Source: Nitrosomonadaceae bacterium (GTDB lineage: Bacteria; Pseudomonadota; Gammaproteobacteria; Burkholderiales; Usitatibacteraceae). Taken from it: a DNA stretch of 41,850 nt. Below the pieces are notes generated by a model. It made no database searches, was not told the DNA's origin, and saw only the letters and a program-made list of their open reading frames with translations. The DNA is taken from contig JAJTHU010000057.1 in NCBI GenBank assembly GCA_021300055.1, forward strand, positions 1 through 41,850. The letters are read 5' to 3'. This document shows, in pieces, positions 1 through 9,069 of the stretch; position 1 is the first letter of the stretch, and each line of letters opens with the position of its first letter. The position numbers and the translations under genes were made by a program.

Positions 1-270
1 CGCTCGTTTGAAATCTCAGTTGTCCATCACTCACGCGCCCGCTGCATCGGGCTTGTGCGCTCGGCCGCGCAAAGCATGCTTTGCGAAACCCGGCCTCTCG
101 TGTCTTCGGCAATTACGGCGGTAAAGGTCATCGGTCGCTCGTTTGAAATCTCAGTTGTCCATCACTCACGCGCCCGCTGCATCGGGCTTGTGCGCTCGGC
201 CGCGCAAAGCATGCTTTGCGAAACCCGGCCTCTCGTGTCCTCAGCTATTACGGCGGTATAGGTCATAGTC
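1..270. repeat. Two tandem copies of a ~135-bp repeat (1-135 and 136-270), possibly the end of a longer array cut by the window edge
   Basis: CGCTCGTTTGAAATCTCAGTTGTCC... at 1 recurs at 136. The first 104 nt of each unit are identical and the last ~30 nt diverge. Each unit carries the perfect palindrome CGCAAAGCATGCTTTGCG (68-85 and 203-220). Confidence 0.95.
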
Positions 271-310
271 AGAGAAATATCAGTGCGTCACACCAACGTG
301 GTACCGAACA

Positions 311-2458
311 TTATGACTTCGGCGGATTGATGATGATGGGAGTCTTGCGTTTACGCCACCAGAACCAGTAGACGAAAAAGCCAATTACAAAGAAAGGCAA
401 AAGCGGGGGGAAGAGGCTCAGGATGATCAGCACGGGTATGCCGATTGCCAGCGCAACAAAAATGAAGCTCAAGCCATACAGCACCGCAATGACGATCAGC
501 GCCACAATTGACAGGATGCCGAACGCAAGCAGCAGGATCAGCGTTCCAATGGCCATCCCCTCTAGACCGCTGATTTTGGTGTCACCAATCGTCAAGGGAA
601 GCAGTCCACTCGCCAGCCCGATGATCCCAACGATAAACATCACACCGAGCACGGCGATGATGGCAACGAACGCTTTTACAAGGAAATTCGCCCACGCACT
701 ATGCGTTTTGGCAGCGACCCTCAGCGTTTTCGCATGCCAAGTTTTTGGGGCTTCCTCTGGCGCAGAGTCGGCGGGTGCTGCGTCAAACACCGTCGCACCA
801 TTAGCCGGGACCTCGATCATTGCGATGACACCTTTCGGGGAGTTCGCCTCAAGCGTCAGATGAGCCCGGTCTGCAAACAAGGCCTGCAGACGCTCTCGTA
901 TGTTAGCGAGTCCTACGCCGCCGCCCAGTTGAACTGGCTCATCAGAGAAGCCGCGACCGGTGTCTTTCACAATCATGCGAATCGTTGCGGCATCGCCCTC
1001 CCCCACTTTTTCGGCGATCACGTCGATGCGTCCGCCCTCACGTACGGGCTCTAAACCGTGTTTGATTGCGTTCTCGACTAAGGAAGGCAGCATCAATGGT
1101 GGGAATGGCGCGTTGAGAAGCGCGTCCGGCACCATCACATCAAACTCAAGCCGCGTGCCCATGCGCATCTTCAGAATGTTGAGGTATGCGCGCACCAGCT
1201 CCACTTCTTGACCGACGGTCGATATGTTCTCGCGCATTTTTGGGAGCGACGCGCGCAGATACTGAATCAAGTGCCCCGTCATTTGATTGGCTTGCGCCGG
1301 GTCCACCTCGGTGAGCGCCTGCACATTTGCCAGTGTGTTGTACAAGAAATGCGGTTCAACTTGGGCCTGTAGCGCCATCAACTTCGCCTCAACAATTTGG
1401 CGGTTCACGTTCGCTGACTCGGCCTCCTGCGTCTTCTGTGCGGCTACATCCTGCGCGCGTCGAGAACGCCCGATGTAGTACTTCACGACCAACAAAAGGA
1501 AAAACAGCGGGAAGAAGGCCAAGATCAGCGCCGAGCCAATCCCAACTCGTTTGAAATCACTTGTGACTTTGCGGCGAATGTCGTCACGCAACTCAGGCGG
1601 CAGTGGCGGCGATGGAGGGCTTGCCGCATCAGGCGCGCTCGGCGGCGCGGGCGGCGGGATAGCCGCAGTAGCGTCTAACGTAATTACTGGCGTGCCTGAG
1701 GGCGTCTGGGAAATGCTCCCCTTAATGCGCTTCTCTCCCGCGCCGAGGTCAAAGTTGAGGGCTTCGTCCGATTTTTTTGACGCAATCGACTCTGTTGCTG
1801 TCGTCTGTCCCGGCCCGATGCCGATGAAAATCGGCAGGCTCTTCTTCAATTCACTTATCGCGGCTTCTGCCTGCTTAACGCTGGCCTCCGCCTCGGCGAT
1901 CGCTTTATCAAAACTCGCAAGTGTCGATTCATCCTTAACGCCAACACGTTCCTGGAGAGTCCGCGCCTCCTGCTTGGCGTTGCGGAGTTCCTGAAGTCGC
2001 TCACGTGCAGCATCGCGAGCCTGCACAGCAGCTTCGCGCGCCCGCTCACGCGCATTGGTGGCGGCCTCTTTGGCCATCCGTTTCGCTTCGCGGGTGGCCT
2101 CCCCAGTTGCGTCGGCGATGGCGCGCTCTGCATCACCAGCGACCACGGCCATTTCTTTGCGGGCTTCCGCAATATCACGCAATGCCTGCTCAAGCTCAGC
2201 GCGACGCCCCGCATCAGAGGTGCGTTCCACCATAGAGGTCACAACACGCTCGGCTAGTCCCAGGGCACTGTCCTTCATCGCCAAATCAACTTCCCGCTGC
2301 ACCGCACGCCGCTCCGCAGCGTTGGCATTGGCGTCCGTCAACTTGATGACATTCGTTGGAACCGTGAAAAGCGCGAGGAGCAGCAGGACGAACAAGCCGC
2401 CGAGCAACATGGCCCACCAGGGCGTTTTGTAAATGGCGTTACCGAGGAACTTGAACAT
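311..2458 (-). CDS. LytS/YehU-family sensor histidine kinase with N-terminal coiled coil and C-terminal membrane domain
   Basis: 715 aa ORF. Contains His_kinase-type motif EPHFLYNTLANVQAL, HATPase N-box LVENAIKHGLEP and GGGVGLANIRERL. TM near the N-terminus, TM before the kinase core, several hydrophobic segments after it. Confidence 0.9.
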   Translation of the reverse strand: MFKFLGNAIYKTPWWAMLLGGLFVLLLLALFTVPTNVIKLTDANANAAERRAVQREVDLAMKDSALGLAERVVTSMVERTSDAGRRAELEQALRDIAEARKEMAVVAGDAERAIADATGEATREAKRMAKEAATNARERAREAAVQARDAARERLQELRNAKQEARTLQERVGVKDESTLASFDKAIAEAEASVKQAEAAISELKKSLPIFIGIGPGQTTATESIASKKSDEALNFDLGAGEKRIKGSISQTPSGTPVITLDATAAIPPPAPPSAPDAASPPSPPLPPELRDDIRRKVTSDFKRVGIGSALILAFFPLFFLLLVVKYYIGRSRRAQDVAAQKTQEAESANVNRQIVEAKLMALQAQVEPHFLYNTLANVQALTEVDPAQANQMTGHLIQYLRASLPKMRENISTVGQEVELVRAYLNILKMRMGTRLEFDVMVPDALLNAPFPPLMLPSLVENAIKHGLEPVREGGRIDVIAEKVGEGDAATIRMIVKDTGRGFSDEPVQLGGGVGLANIRERLQALFADRAHLTLEANSPKGVIAMIEVPANGATVFDAAPADSAPEEAPKTWHAKTLRVAAKTHSAWANFLVKAFVAIIAVLGVMFIVGIIGLASGLLPLTIGDTKISGLEGMAIGTLILLLAFGILSIVALIVIAVLYGLSFIFVALAIGIPVLIILSLFPPLLPFFVIGFFVYWFWWRKRKTPIIINPPKS

Positions 2459-2517
2459 GGCAACAGTTTAGTCCTTGCGTTCGCGGCGCGGCGCTTGGCG
2501 CAGCCCGCGTAATCCGC

Positions 2518-2622
2518 TTAGTCTTCGAGGGCCACCCACAGCATGGCGGCAACAGAGATCGCAATCGAACCGAGCACCCAGAAGGTGGGAGGCAGCGAGT
2601 ACAACCAAGCGAGCGTTTCCAT
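2518..2622 (-). CDS. Possible 34-aa single-TM small protein
   Basis: Reverse-strand reading METLAWLYSLPPTFWVLGSIAISVAAMLWVALED*. Lies between the response regulator and the downstream kinase gene. No convincing Shine-Dalgarno seen, start uncertain. Confidence 0.4.
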   Translation of the reverse strand: METLAWLYSLPPTFWVLGSIAISVAAMLWVALED

Positions 2623-2852
2623 ATGTGGCTGGCGATAGGGGATAACAGATGTCGTAGCTTATGGCCGCCGTTCGCACGTCGCAACGCAGGATTGGTCAGA
2701 ATGCAGAAGCGCGGGAATAGCTTGCAGCATTCGCGGATATCTGGAGCGCTGGTTGGCACCAGGAACCAGAAGCAAAACCCCAGTATTGGCGGGCATTTTT
2801 CAGGCGAAAGTGCCCCAAAACGCCCGTATTTGCTAGAGTTTATGCCTAAGCG

Positions 2853-3644
2853 CTACATCTGCTTGAACAGATGCGTGAAGTTGCGGCTAACCGTCAAGGT
2901 TTCTGGTCTGCCCTTGAGCCTCAAATCCGCTTGGTCGCGTTGCCCGCGGACAACTGCCGCGATAGCACTTGTGTTGACGATCGTGGCACGATGAATCTGC
3001 CAGAACCGCTTTGGGTCGAGCTCCTCGAGCAATTCCTTGATGGGCTTGCGGATGAGCACCTCTGCGTCAGTTAGCACCACGCGCGTGTACTTTTCGTCAG
3101 ACTGAAAGTAGAGAACTTCGTCGACCGCGATCAAGCGTACTGTCTGACCAACACTCGCCTTGATCCAGTTGAGGTAGTCGCGCTGCGCTGATGTGAGCTG
3201 CCGGATAACAATGCTTAGTGCATCCTCAGCGTCGCTGTCGGATGACGCAGCTACCGACTCGCGCTCTTGAAGACGCGTGACAGTTTCTTGCAGACGATCA
3301 GCCTCAAATGGCTTGAGTACGTAATCGATCGCGCCGCGCTCGAAAGCAGTCACCGCATACTGGTCGTAGGCGGTCACGAACACAATCTGCGCGCGCTTGA
3401 AGTCGCCGCTGGGCAGTTTGCGCCCGCGGCCAATCATGCGCGCCACATCCAAGCCAGACATAACGGGCATGTGGATGTCGAGAAAAACAATGTCTGGCAG
3501 CAGTTCCTCAAACTGCGCGATCGCATCCGCGCCATCCGCCGCTTCACTGACGATATCGAGACTCGGCCAAAGAGTGGCAAGCTGCTCCCGCAATTGCGCG
3601 CGGAGTAGGGGTTCGTCATCGGCAATCAACGCAGTTGGTATCAT
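2853..3644 (-). CDS. LytTR-family response regulator
   Basis: REC domain (MIPTALIADDEPLLR..., phosphoacceptor IVFLDIHMP, K in YVLKPF) plus LytTR domain (VDEVLYFQSDEKYTRVVL...RFWQIHRATIVN). Start at 3644 preceded by AGGAG; the longer ORF to 3722 is unlikely. Confidence 0.93.
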   Translation of the reverse strand: MIPTALIADDEPLLRAQLREQLATLWPSLDIVSEAADGADAIAQFEELLPDIVFLDIHMPVMSGLDVARMIGRGRKLPSGDFKRAQIVFVTAYDQYAVTAFERGAIDYVLKPFEADRLQETVTRLQERESVAASSDSDAEDALSIVIRQLTSAQRDYLNWIKASVGQTVRLIAVDEVLYFQSDEKYTRVVLTDAEVLIRKPIKELLEELDPKRFWQIHRATIVNTSAIAAVVRGQRDQADLRLKGRPETLTVSRNFTHLFKQM

Positions 3645-3714
3645 TTCACTCCTGCTTTGGGGTTCGCGTTGCATCGCGAACCCGTCTCGGCGGGCAAAAG
3701 CCAAGCAGTTGGCA

Positions 3715-4800
3715 TCACCCACCCTCTCCGGTCAACGTCGGTAACTGTCCCAGAGGAATCTTCAGCCGCGCCTCTACGCCCTGCTCTGCGCGCTCACGTA
3801 ACTCAAGACTTGCGCTCGCGCCGAACAGTGCGCTGAGTCGCTCCCGGACGTTTTGCAGGCCAACACCTGGCGTGGCAGTCGGCACGATGCCGTGACCCGA
3901 ATCAATCACTCGAAGCAACAAGTGCTCACCATCGCGCGCAGCATCGATGGTAATTTCTCCTCCTGCTTTTACTGGGTCGATGCCGTGCTTGATTGCGTTC
4001 TCAACAAGGGTCATGAGCATCATGGGCGGGATGATCGTGTCGGCGATTGTCGCGTCAATGCTGATCGCAAAGCGCAGCCTTTCACCCATACGCACACGCT
4101 GGATCTCAAGGTACGCTCTGGCTAACTCGACTTCGCGAGCCAGCGTGGTTGTATCGTCACGCATTTGGGGCATGGCGCTACGCAGGTAGCGAATCAGACT
4201 CCCCAATACCTGATTGGCCAGGGCCGGATCTTTGCCCACCAAATGCTGGACGTTGGCGAGCGTATTGAACAGAAAGTGCGGTTCAATTTGCGCTTGCATC
4301 AGCTTCAGACGCGCCTCGAGCACCTGTTTTTGCAAAACGGTTTCGCGCGATGCGGCTCGTGCGCTCTCGACGTCGGCCCGCGCAGCGCGTTCTCGGTACA
4401 CGAGCAGCATGGCGGTGATCGCCCCGATACCAATCGCAACCGTCGTAAAAACGAGGATGCCAAGCAACATCGGCTCTACCGTAAACATCTGCGTCAGGCT
4501 GCGTCCGAGCACCAAACCGGAGGCAACGGTCCCGAGGAACGCCGCGATTGGAACCGAGACCAATTGAGCAGTCAGCAGAGATAGCCGTGGGTTCGGCACG
4601 CTACGCCAGATTGCCTCAGTTGCGATGAAGGTCACCATCATCACAAGTGCGACAACAAACAATCGCAGCCACAGCATGCCAAAGGGCACTTTGTAGCCGA
4701 AATAGGGATTGACAATAAGCGCGGCTGCCGTCGTGAGCACGAGCAGCCAGATCAGGCGCTTGAACGAAGCGATTTGCACCCAGAGATTTGCTGTTTCCAT
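3715..4800 (-). CDS. LytS/YehU-family sensor histidine kinase
   Basis: EPHFLFNTLANVQHLV, LVENAIKHGIDPVKAGG, GVGLQNVRERL; N-terminal TM segments. Start METANLWVQ at 4800 preferred, upstream ATG at 4836 possible. Confidence 0.9.
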   Translation of the reverse strand: METANLWVQIASFKRLIWLLVLTTAAALIVNPYFGYKVPFGMLWLRLFVVALVMMVTFIATEAIWRSVPNPRLSLLTAQLVSVPIAAFLGTVASGLVLGRSLTQMFTVEPMLLGILVFTTVAIGIGAITAMLLVYRERAARADVESARAASRETVLQKQVLEARLKLMQAQIEPHFLFNTLANVQHLVGKDPALANQVLGSLIRYLRSAMPQMRDDTTTLAREVELARAYLEIQRVRMGERLRFAISIDATIADTIIPPMMLMTLVENAIKHGIDPVKAGGEITIDAARDGEHLLLRVIDSGHGIVPTATPGVGLQNVRERLSALFGASASLELRERAEQGVEARLKIPLGQLPTLTGEGG

Positions 4801-4939
4801 GCAGCAAAGATTACCTCGCGCGGTAGTTGCATGCACGAGTGCTGCGATAAAGCGCGGAAAACCGGCAGAGAGAGGTGACTTTGTGCCTCTCGGGCGCGTC
4901 TAGCGATGGCGCCGCTGATGCAATCCGTTGTCCTCTACC

Positions 4940-5260
4940 TTAACGCAAAACGGCGATACGGCGCTCAAGTCGTTGTGGGTGGTAACCCAAACCTGGCCGG
5001 CGCAGCAAACCAGTGGTCGTTCCGCGTTCGGGTCCGCGCCCGATACGGGCTTCCGAGATCGCGACAACTCGCGCAATGACATGTGTACTCGCGCCGCCCT
5101 CTGCTGATGGCTCACTATTTGGTCGCGCCTCCTTGACGATCGCCGGATGGCGCGACCGTTGCAACAACCAAAATGCCCCGACCATGGCGACAACCACGAG
5201 CACTGCGAACAGAGCTGCGGGCAGTTGAGCGAGGACGCTAAAGGAAGGGAGGGTACTCAT
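4940..5260 (-). CDS. Small single-TM protein, unknown function
   Basis: MSTLPSFSVLAQLPAALFAVLVVVAMVGAFWLLQRSRHP...; 106 aa with one clear TM. Codirectional with the kinase genes. Confidence 0.5.
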   Translation of the reverse strand: MSTLPSFSVLAQLPAALFAVLVVVAMVGAFWLLQRSRHPAIVKEARPNSEPSAEGGASTHVIARVVAISEARIGRGPERGTTTGLLRRPGLGYHPQRLERRIAVLR

Positions 5261-5379
5261 GGAAACACCAATCAGATCAAAGTGGTTTGTGCTGTTATCG
5301 CGTTGTTTTGGGATAGGCTTGGATGGTGCAGGGTGAATGTGGCATCAAAGTGACAAAGTGCAGCCGAATTGCAACAAAG

Positions 5380-5420
5380 AATAAAAAAAGCCCGGATCGT
5401 GTTTGACACGACCCGGGCGA
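5380..5420 (-). terminator. Rho-independent terminator (minus strand)
   Basis: Minus strand GCCCGGGTCGTGTCAAACACGATCCGGGC followed by TTTTTTT; sits downstream of the 5471-5686 ORF. Confidence 0.85.
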
Positions 5421-5470
5421 GTTAGTCGAGGGAGTATCGACTAGGGGACTCACACAAATCGTCTATCGTT

Positions 5471-5686
5471 TCATCGGCTGGCGACCTGCACCAATTTGGT
5501 GGTGGCCGGAATGAGCCGCGTTGCGACAACTTCGATGCGCTCGACAGTGCTGGTGGACGCTGTCACGCGTTGTGCATCGAGTTCGGATTGGCTGGCGAGG
5601 GTAGCGATTCCTGCCACCATTGCCGTGGTGACGAGGACTGCACCGAGCGCTGCCATCCCCTTGTGGGCGTTGGGTAGCGTAAACAT
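5471..5686 (-). CDS. Small membrane-anchored or exported protein, unknown function
   Basis: 71 aa MFTLPNAHKGMAALGAVLVTTAMVAGIATLASQSELD...; AGGAA upstream of the ATG and a terminator downstream. Confidence 0.6.
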   Translation of the reverse strand: MFTLPNAHKGMAALGAVLVTTAMVAGIATLASQSELDAQRVTASTSTVERIEVVATRLIPATTKLVQVASR

Positions 5687-5854
5687 GATGGGTTCCTGTC
5701 AAAAAGTTAGTTAATCAATCGAGCCTGCAGCACATCAACTTGTGGTCTCTGTATTGCAGTGTCGACAGATTAAGGTTCCCAAGATGTTGCGGATAGTCGG
5801 ATGCGACAAAACGAACAAATCGCACCGCGGAATGCGCTACGCACCGACAAATAG

Positions 5855-5895
5855 AAAGCAAAACGGCGCGACTGGTGGGTCGCGCCGTGGCATTT
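5855..5895 (-). terminator. Probable Rho-independent terminator of the symporter gene
   Basis: GGCGCGAC/GTCGCGCC hairpin; on the minus strand it is followed by GTTTTGCTTTC. Just downstream of the symporter stop. Confidence 0.7.
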
Positions 5896-5930
5896 GCACC
5901 TGCCGCGCATTCAGCGGCAGCGAGGTAGTA

Positions 5931-7376
5931 CTAAGCGGATTCGTGAACCCGATGTTTTGGTTGCGTGACCAGCGAGCCGAAGTACATGGCGGCCAAGCCC
6001 ACGACAAGTCCTACCATCTGCGGCGGCCAAATGGTCTCTAAACCACCCTTGATCAGCACTTCCATGGCGATCCAGGAGCCAAGCCCTGCAAAAATAGACA
6101 TCGCAGCGCCCGCAGACGTCGCACGCTTCCAAAACAATCCGAACACCAATGGCGCAAACGCGCCCGCCATGGTCACCTTGTAAGCGTTTTGCACCATCTC
6201 ATACATCGTACTGCGCGAGTTCACTGCGAAGATTAGCGCTGCGCAGGTAAACACAACCAGCGTAATGCGCGCTGTCTTGAGCAATCGGGCGTCGCCCATA
6301 TTTGGCACAAACGGCTTGAGGATGTTGTTGGCAAACAGCGATGTCGGCGCGAGCAACGCACCACTCGCGGTCGAAAGAATGGCTGACAGTAAGGCGCCGA
6401 AGAACAAGACCTGAATCCAAAGTGGCGTTTTCTGCAAAATGATGTCGGGCAGGATTCGCTGGATCTCGCGTGCGTCTTCGCTCTTGAACAAGTTGACAAG
6501 GTTCGGTTCCAACATCAAGGCCGCATACGCGATAAACATCGGCAGAAACGCAACGAAGAAGTAAACGAGCCCGCCGATCAGCGTGCCGCGCACGGCGGTC
6601 TTCTCGTCTTTGGCGGACGTCACACGCTGGAACACATCCTGTTGTGGAATTGAACCAATGGCAAGGGTTGCCCATGCGGCAACAAACGCAAACCATTCCG
6701 CGGCACCGCCCTTTGGCCAGAAATCAAGTTTCCCATCTGCATGCGCCTTTGCGATGACGTTTGAGGCGCCTCCCGCCAAATCGCCAATGAACCACGCGAC
6801 GATAAACAGACCAACGATGATGACCACGGTCTGAAACATATCCGTGAACGCGACCGACCACATGCCGCCCCAAATCGTATAGAACATTACGATAACCGTA
6901 CCAATAACGATTGCTTGGGTCAGCGTGATGCCGCCTCCTGAGATAACCCACAGCACAAGACCCAGCGCTGTCAGTTGGGCCGAGGTCCAGCCGAGGTATG
7001 AGATGACGATGACGCCCGAGACAACGATTTCGATCTTGGAGTTATAGCGCTTGCGGTAGAAGTCGCCGAGTGTCAGCAGGTCCATCTTGTAGAACGCCTT
7101 GGCAAAAAACAGGGCCACAAAAATCAGGCACGCTGTGGCGCCGAACGGGTCTGCAGGAATCCCATTGAGCCCGTCCCGCGCGAAGGTGGCCGAAACCGAC
7201 AAGACGGTCTCTGCACCGAACCAAGTGGCGAACACAGTCGCCATGTTGATGTAGAGCGGCAGGCTACGGCCTGCAATCATGTAGTCCTTGGTGTTGTGTA
7301 CGCGCCTAGCCGCATACAAACCAATGCCGATGGTTAACGCAAGGTACATCAAAACAAAAATGACCAGCAAGCTCAT
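5931..7376 (-). CDS. Sodium:solute symporter family (SSS) transporter
   Basis: 481 aa, multi-TM; SSS-like MIAGRSLPLYINMATVFATWFGAETVLS...LGDFYRKRYN. Confidence 0.88.
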   Translation of the reverse strand: MSLLVIFVLMYLALTIGIGLYAARRVHNTKDYMIAGRSLPLYINMATVFATWFGAETVLSVSATFARDGLNGIPADPFGATACLIFVALFFAKAFYKMDLLTLGDFYRKRYNSKIEIVVSGVIVISYLGWTSAQLTALGLVLWVISGGGITLTQAIVIGTVIVMFYTIWGGMWSVAFTDMFQTVVIIVGLFIVAWFIGDLAGGASNVIAKAHADGKLDFWPKGGAAEWFAFVAAWATLAIGSIPQQDVFQRVTSAKDEKTAVRGTLIGGLVYFFVAFLPMFIAYAALMLEPNLVNLFKSEDAREIQRILPDIILQKTPLWIQVLFFGALLSAILSTASGALLAPTSLFANNILKPFVPNMGDARLLKTARITLVVFTCAALIFAVNSRSTMYEMVQNAYKVTMAGAFAPLVFGLFWKRATSAGAAMSIFAGLGSWIAMEVLIKGGLETIWPPQMVGLVVGLAAMYFGSLVTQPKHRVHESA

Positions 7377-7496
7377 TCATGTCTCCACAAGGTGGTGGGG
7401 AAGGGATTACGAAAAACTAGCGGCCCGTGGCCACCGAATCAAGCATTTTGTACCGAGACGCTGACGCCGCTCTGACAAAAAGCAAATATTGCGCCA

Positions 7497-9047
7497 TCAC
7501 ACGTATGCAAATAGAAGGTAGGCATACACCAACACAATACCGGTGAGCACGGCGACTAGAGTCGCAAGCACGACCGTCTGCGTACGCTGGGTTCGCTCTA
7601 CTCGACGTATCGCGGCCTCGATGCCGCTGAGTTGCGCGGTAGGGTTGCTTTCCAGCGCCCGATGCACCAAGCGCGGGAGTTGCGGCAACGTAGCCGTCCA
7701 AAGTGGTGCTTCGCGCCGTAGCTGGCGAAGCAGTCCACGAACGCCGATTTGCTCGTCCATCCATTTGCGCAAAATCGGTTGCGCGACAGGCCGGAGGTCT
7801 AGTTGCGGATAAAGCTGACGCCCTAACCCCTCAACCTGCAGCAACGTCTTTTGCAGGAGCACGAGTTGTGGCTGGATCTCCATCCTGAACCGGCGCGATA
7901 CCTCAAACAAACGCAGCAATACGTTGCCGAAATAAATCTCGTTGAGAGGTTTGTCGAAGATAGGTTCGCAGACGCTGCGGATCGCCGCTTCAAATTCGTC
8001 CACACGGGTATCGCGCGGCACCCAACCTGCTTCTATGTGCGCAACTGCGACCGCTTTATAGTCGCGGTCGAAGAAGGCCGCGAAGTTTCGCGCAAGGTAA
8101 CTTTTGTCCGCATCAGAGAGCGTGCCCATGATGCCGAAATCCACGCCAGAGTAGATACCATCACGACGTACAAAAATATTGCCCGGATGCATGTCTGCAT
8201 GGAAGAATCCGTCGCGAAAAACTTGTGTAAAGAAAATCTTTACGCCGTCTGTCGCGAGTCTTGCGAGGTCGATGTTGTGTTCTTTGAGAGCGGCAACATC
8301 ATTCACTTGAATCGCATCGATACGCTCCATGACCATGACACTACGTGACGTGTAGTCGAAAAATACTTCCGGTACATAGAGCAAATCGCCCTCGGAAAAA
8401 TTGCGGCGCAGTGTGGAAGCGTTGGACGCCTCTCGAACAAGGTCAAGCTCGTCGTGAATAGACTTGTCAAACTCCGCAACAACCTCTTTTGGTCGGAGAC
8501 GGCGCCCGTCGTCCAGCAGGCTCTCCGCCAGGTCAGCGAACACATAGAGCAGGCCAATATCGTGCTCGATAGTGTCCTTAATGTTGGGACGCAGAATCTT
8601 GACCGCGACTTCCCTACCCTCGAGCTTGCCACGCCCCATCGTTGCGAAGTGCACTTGGGCAATCGATGCAGACGCGACGGGAGTCATCTCAAAATGAGAA
8701 AAGACATCGCGCCAAGAATTGCCGTGTTCATCGTCAAACGCTTGAGTAAGTGTTGACACAACTTCTGCTTCAGCAAAGGGCGGCACTCGATCTTGCAAGC
8801 GCGAGAGCTCACGCGCAATGTCTGCCGGAACGAGGTCAGGACGCGTCGAAAGCAACTGACCAAACTTAACGAATATCGGCCCTAGAGCTTCGAGCGCCAA
8901 GCGCAGCCGCTCCGCGCGCGGCGCAGACGAATGCTGCCAAAAGCCAAGGATCCGCAAGCAAGTTCGCGCGAATCCGCGCGGCAAGAACTCGTGCAGTCCA
9001 AAGCGCAACACCACGTAGGTGATGCGCGAGAGTCGAAGTATCTTCAT
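7497..9047 (-). CDS. ubiB: UbiB/ABC1-family ubiquinone biosynthesis kinase-like protein
   Basis: ALEALGPIFVKFGQLLSTRPDLVP, VAVKILRP, FHADMHPGNIFVRRDG, GVDFGIMGTL, C-terminal TM. Start MKILRLSRITYVVLRFGL at 9047. Confidence 0.93.
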   Translation of the reverse strand: MKILRLSRITYVVLRFGLHEFLPRGFARTCLRILGFWQHSSAPRAERLRLALEALGPIFVKFGQLLSTRPDLVPADIARELSRLQDRVPPFAEAEVVSTLTQAFDDEHGNSWRDVFSHFEMTPVASASIAQVHFATMGRGKLEGREVAVKILRPNIKDTIEHDIGLLYVFADLAESLLDDGRRLRPKEVVAEFDKSIHDELDLVREASNASTLRRNFSEGDLLYVPEVFFDYTSRSVMVMERIDAIQVNDVAALKEHNIDLARLATDGVKIFFTQVFRDGFFHADMHPGNIFVRRDGIYSGVDFGIMGTLSDADKSYLARNFAAFFDRDYKAVAVAHIEAGWVPRDTRVDEFEAAIRSVCEPIFDKPLNEIYFGNVLLRLFEVSRRFRMEIQPQLVLLQKTLLQVEGLGRQLYPQLDLRPVAQPILRKWMDEQIGVRGLLRQLRREAPLWTATLPQLPRLVHRALESNPTAQLSGIEAAIRRVERTQRTQTVVLATLVAVLTGIVLVYAYLLFAYV

Positions 9048-9069
9048 GAACACTCGCGAGGCGCGCTGA

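Noticed and set aside
1-270. CRISPR array
   Set aside because: The repeat is 135 bp and directly tandem, with no short repeats or unique spacers and no cas genes nearby.
423-2432. Long plus-strand ORFs (146, 147 and 125 aa) opposite the first kinase
   Set aside because: Shadow ORFs antisense to a clear kinase gene; Ser/Ala/Arg-rich translations without family features.
2439-2759. 106-aa minus-strand ORF upstream of the first kinase
   Set aside because: Low-complexity Arg/Cys-rich translation overlapping the more plausible 34-aa membrane ORF; no family resemblance.
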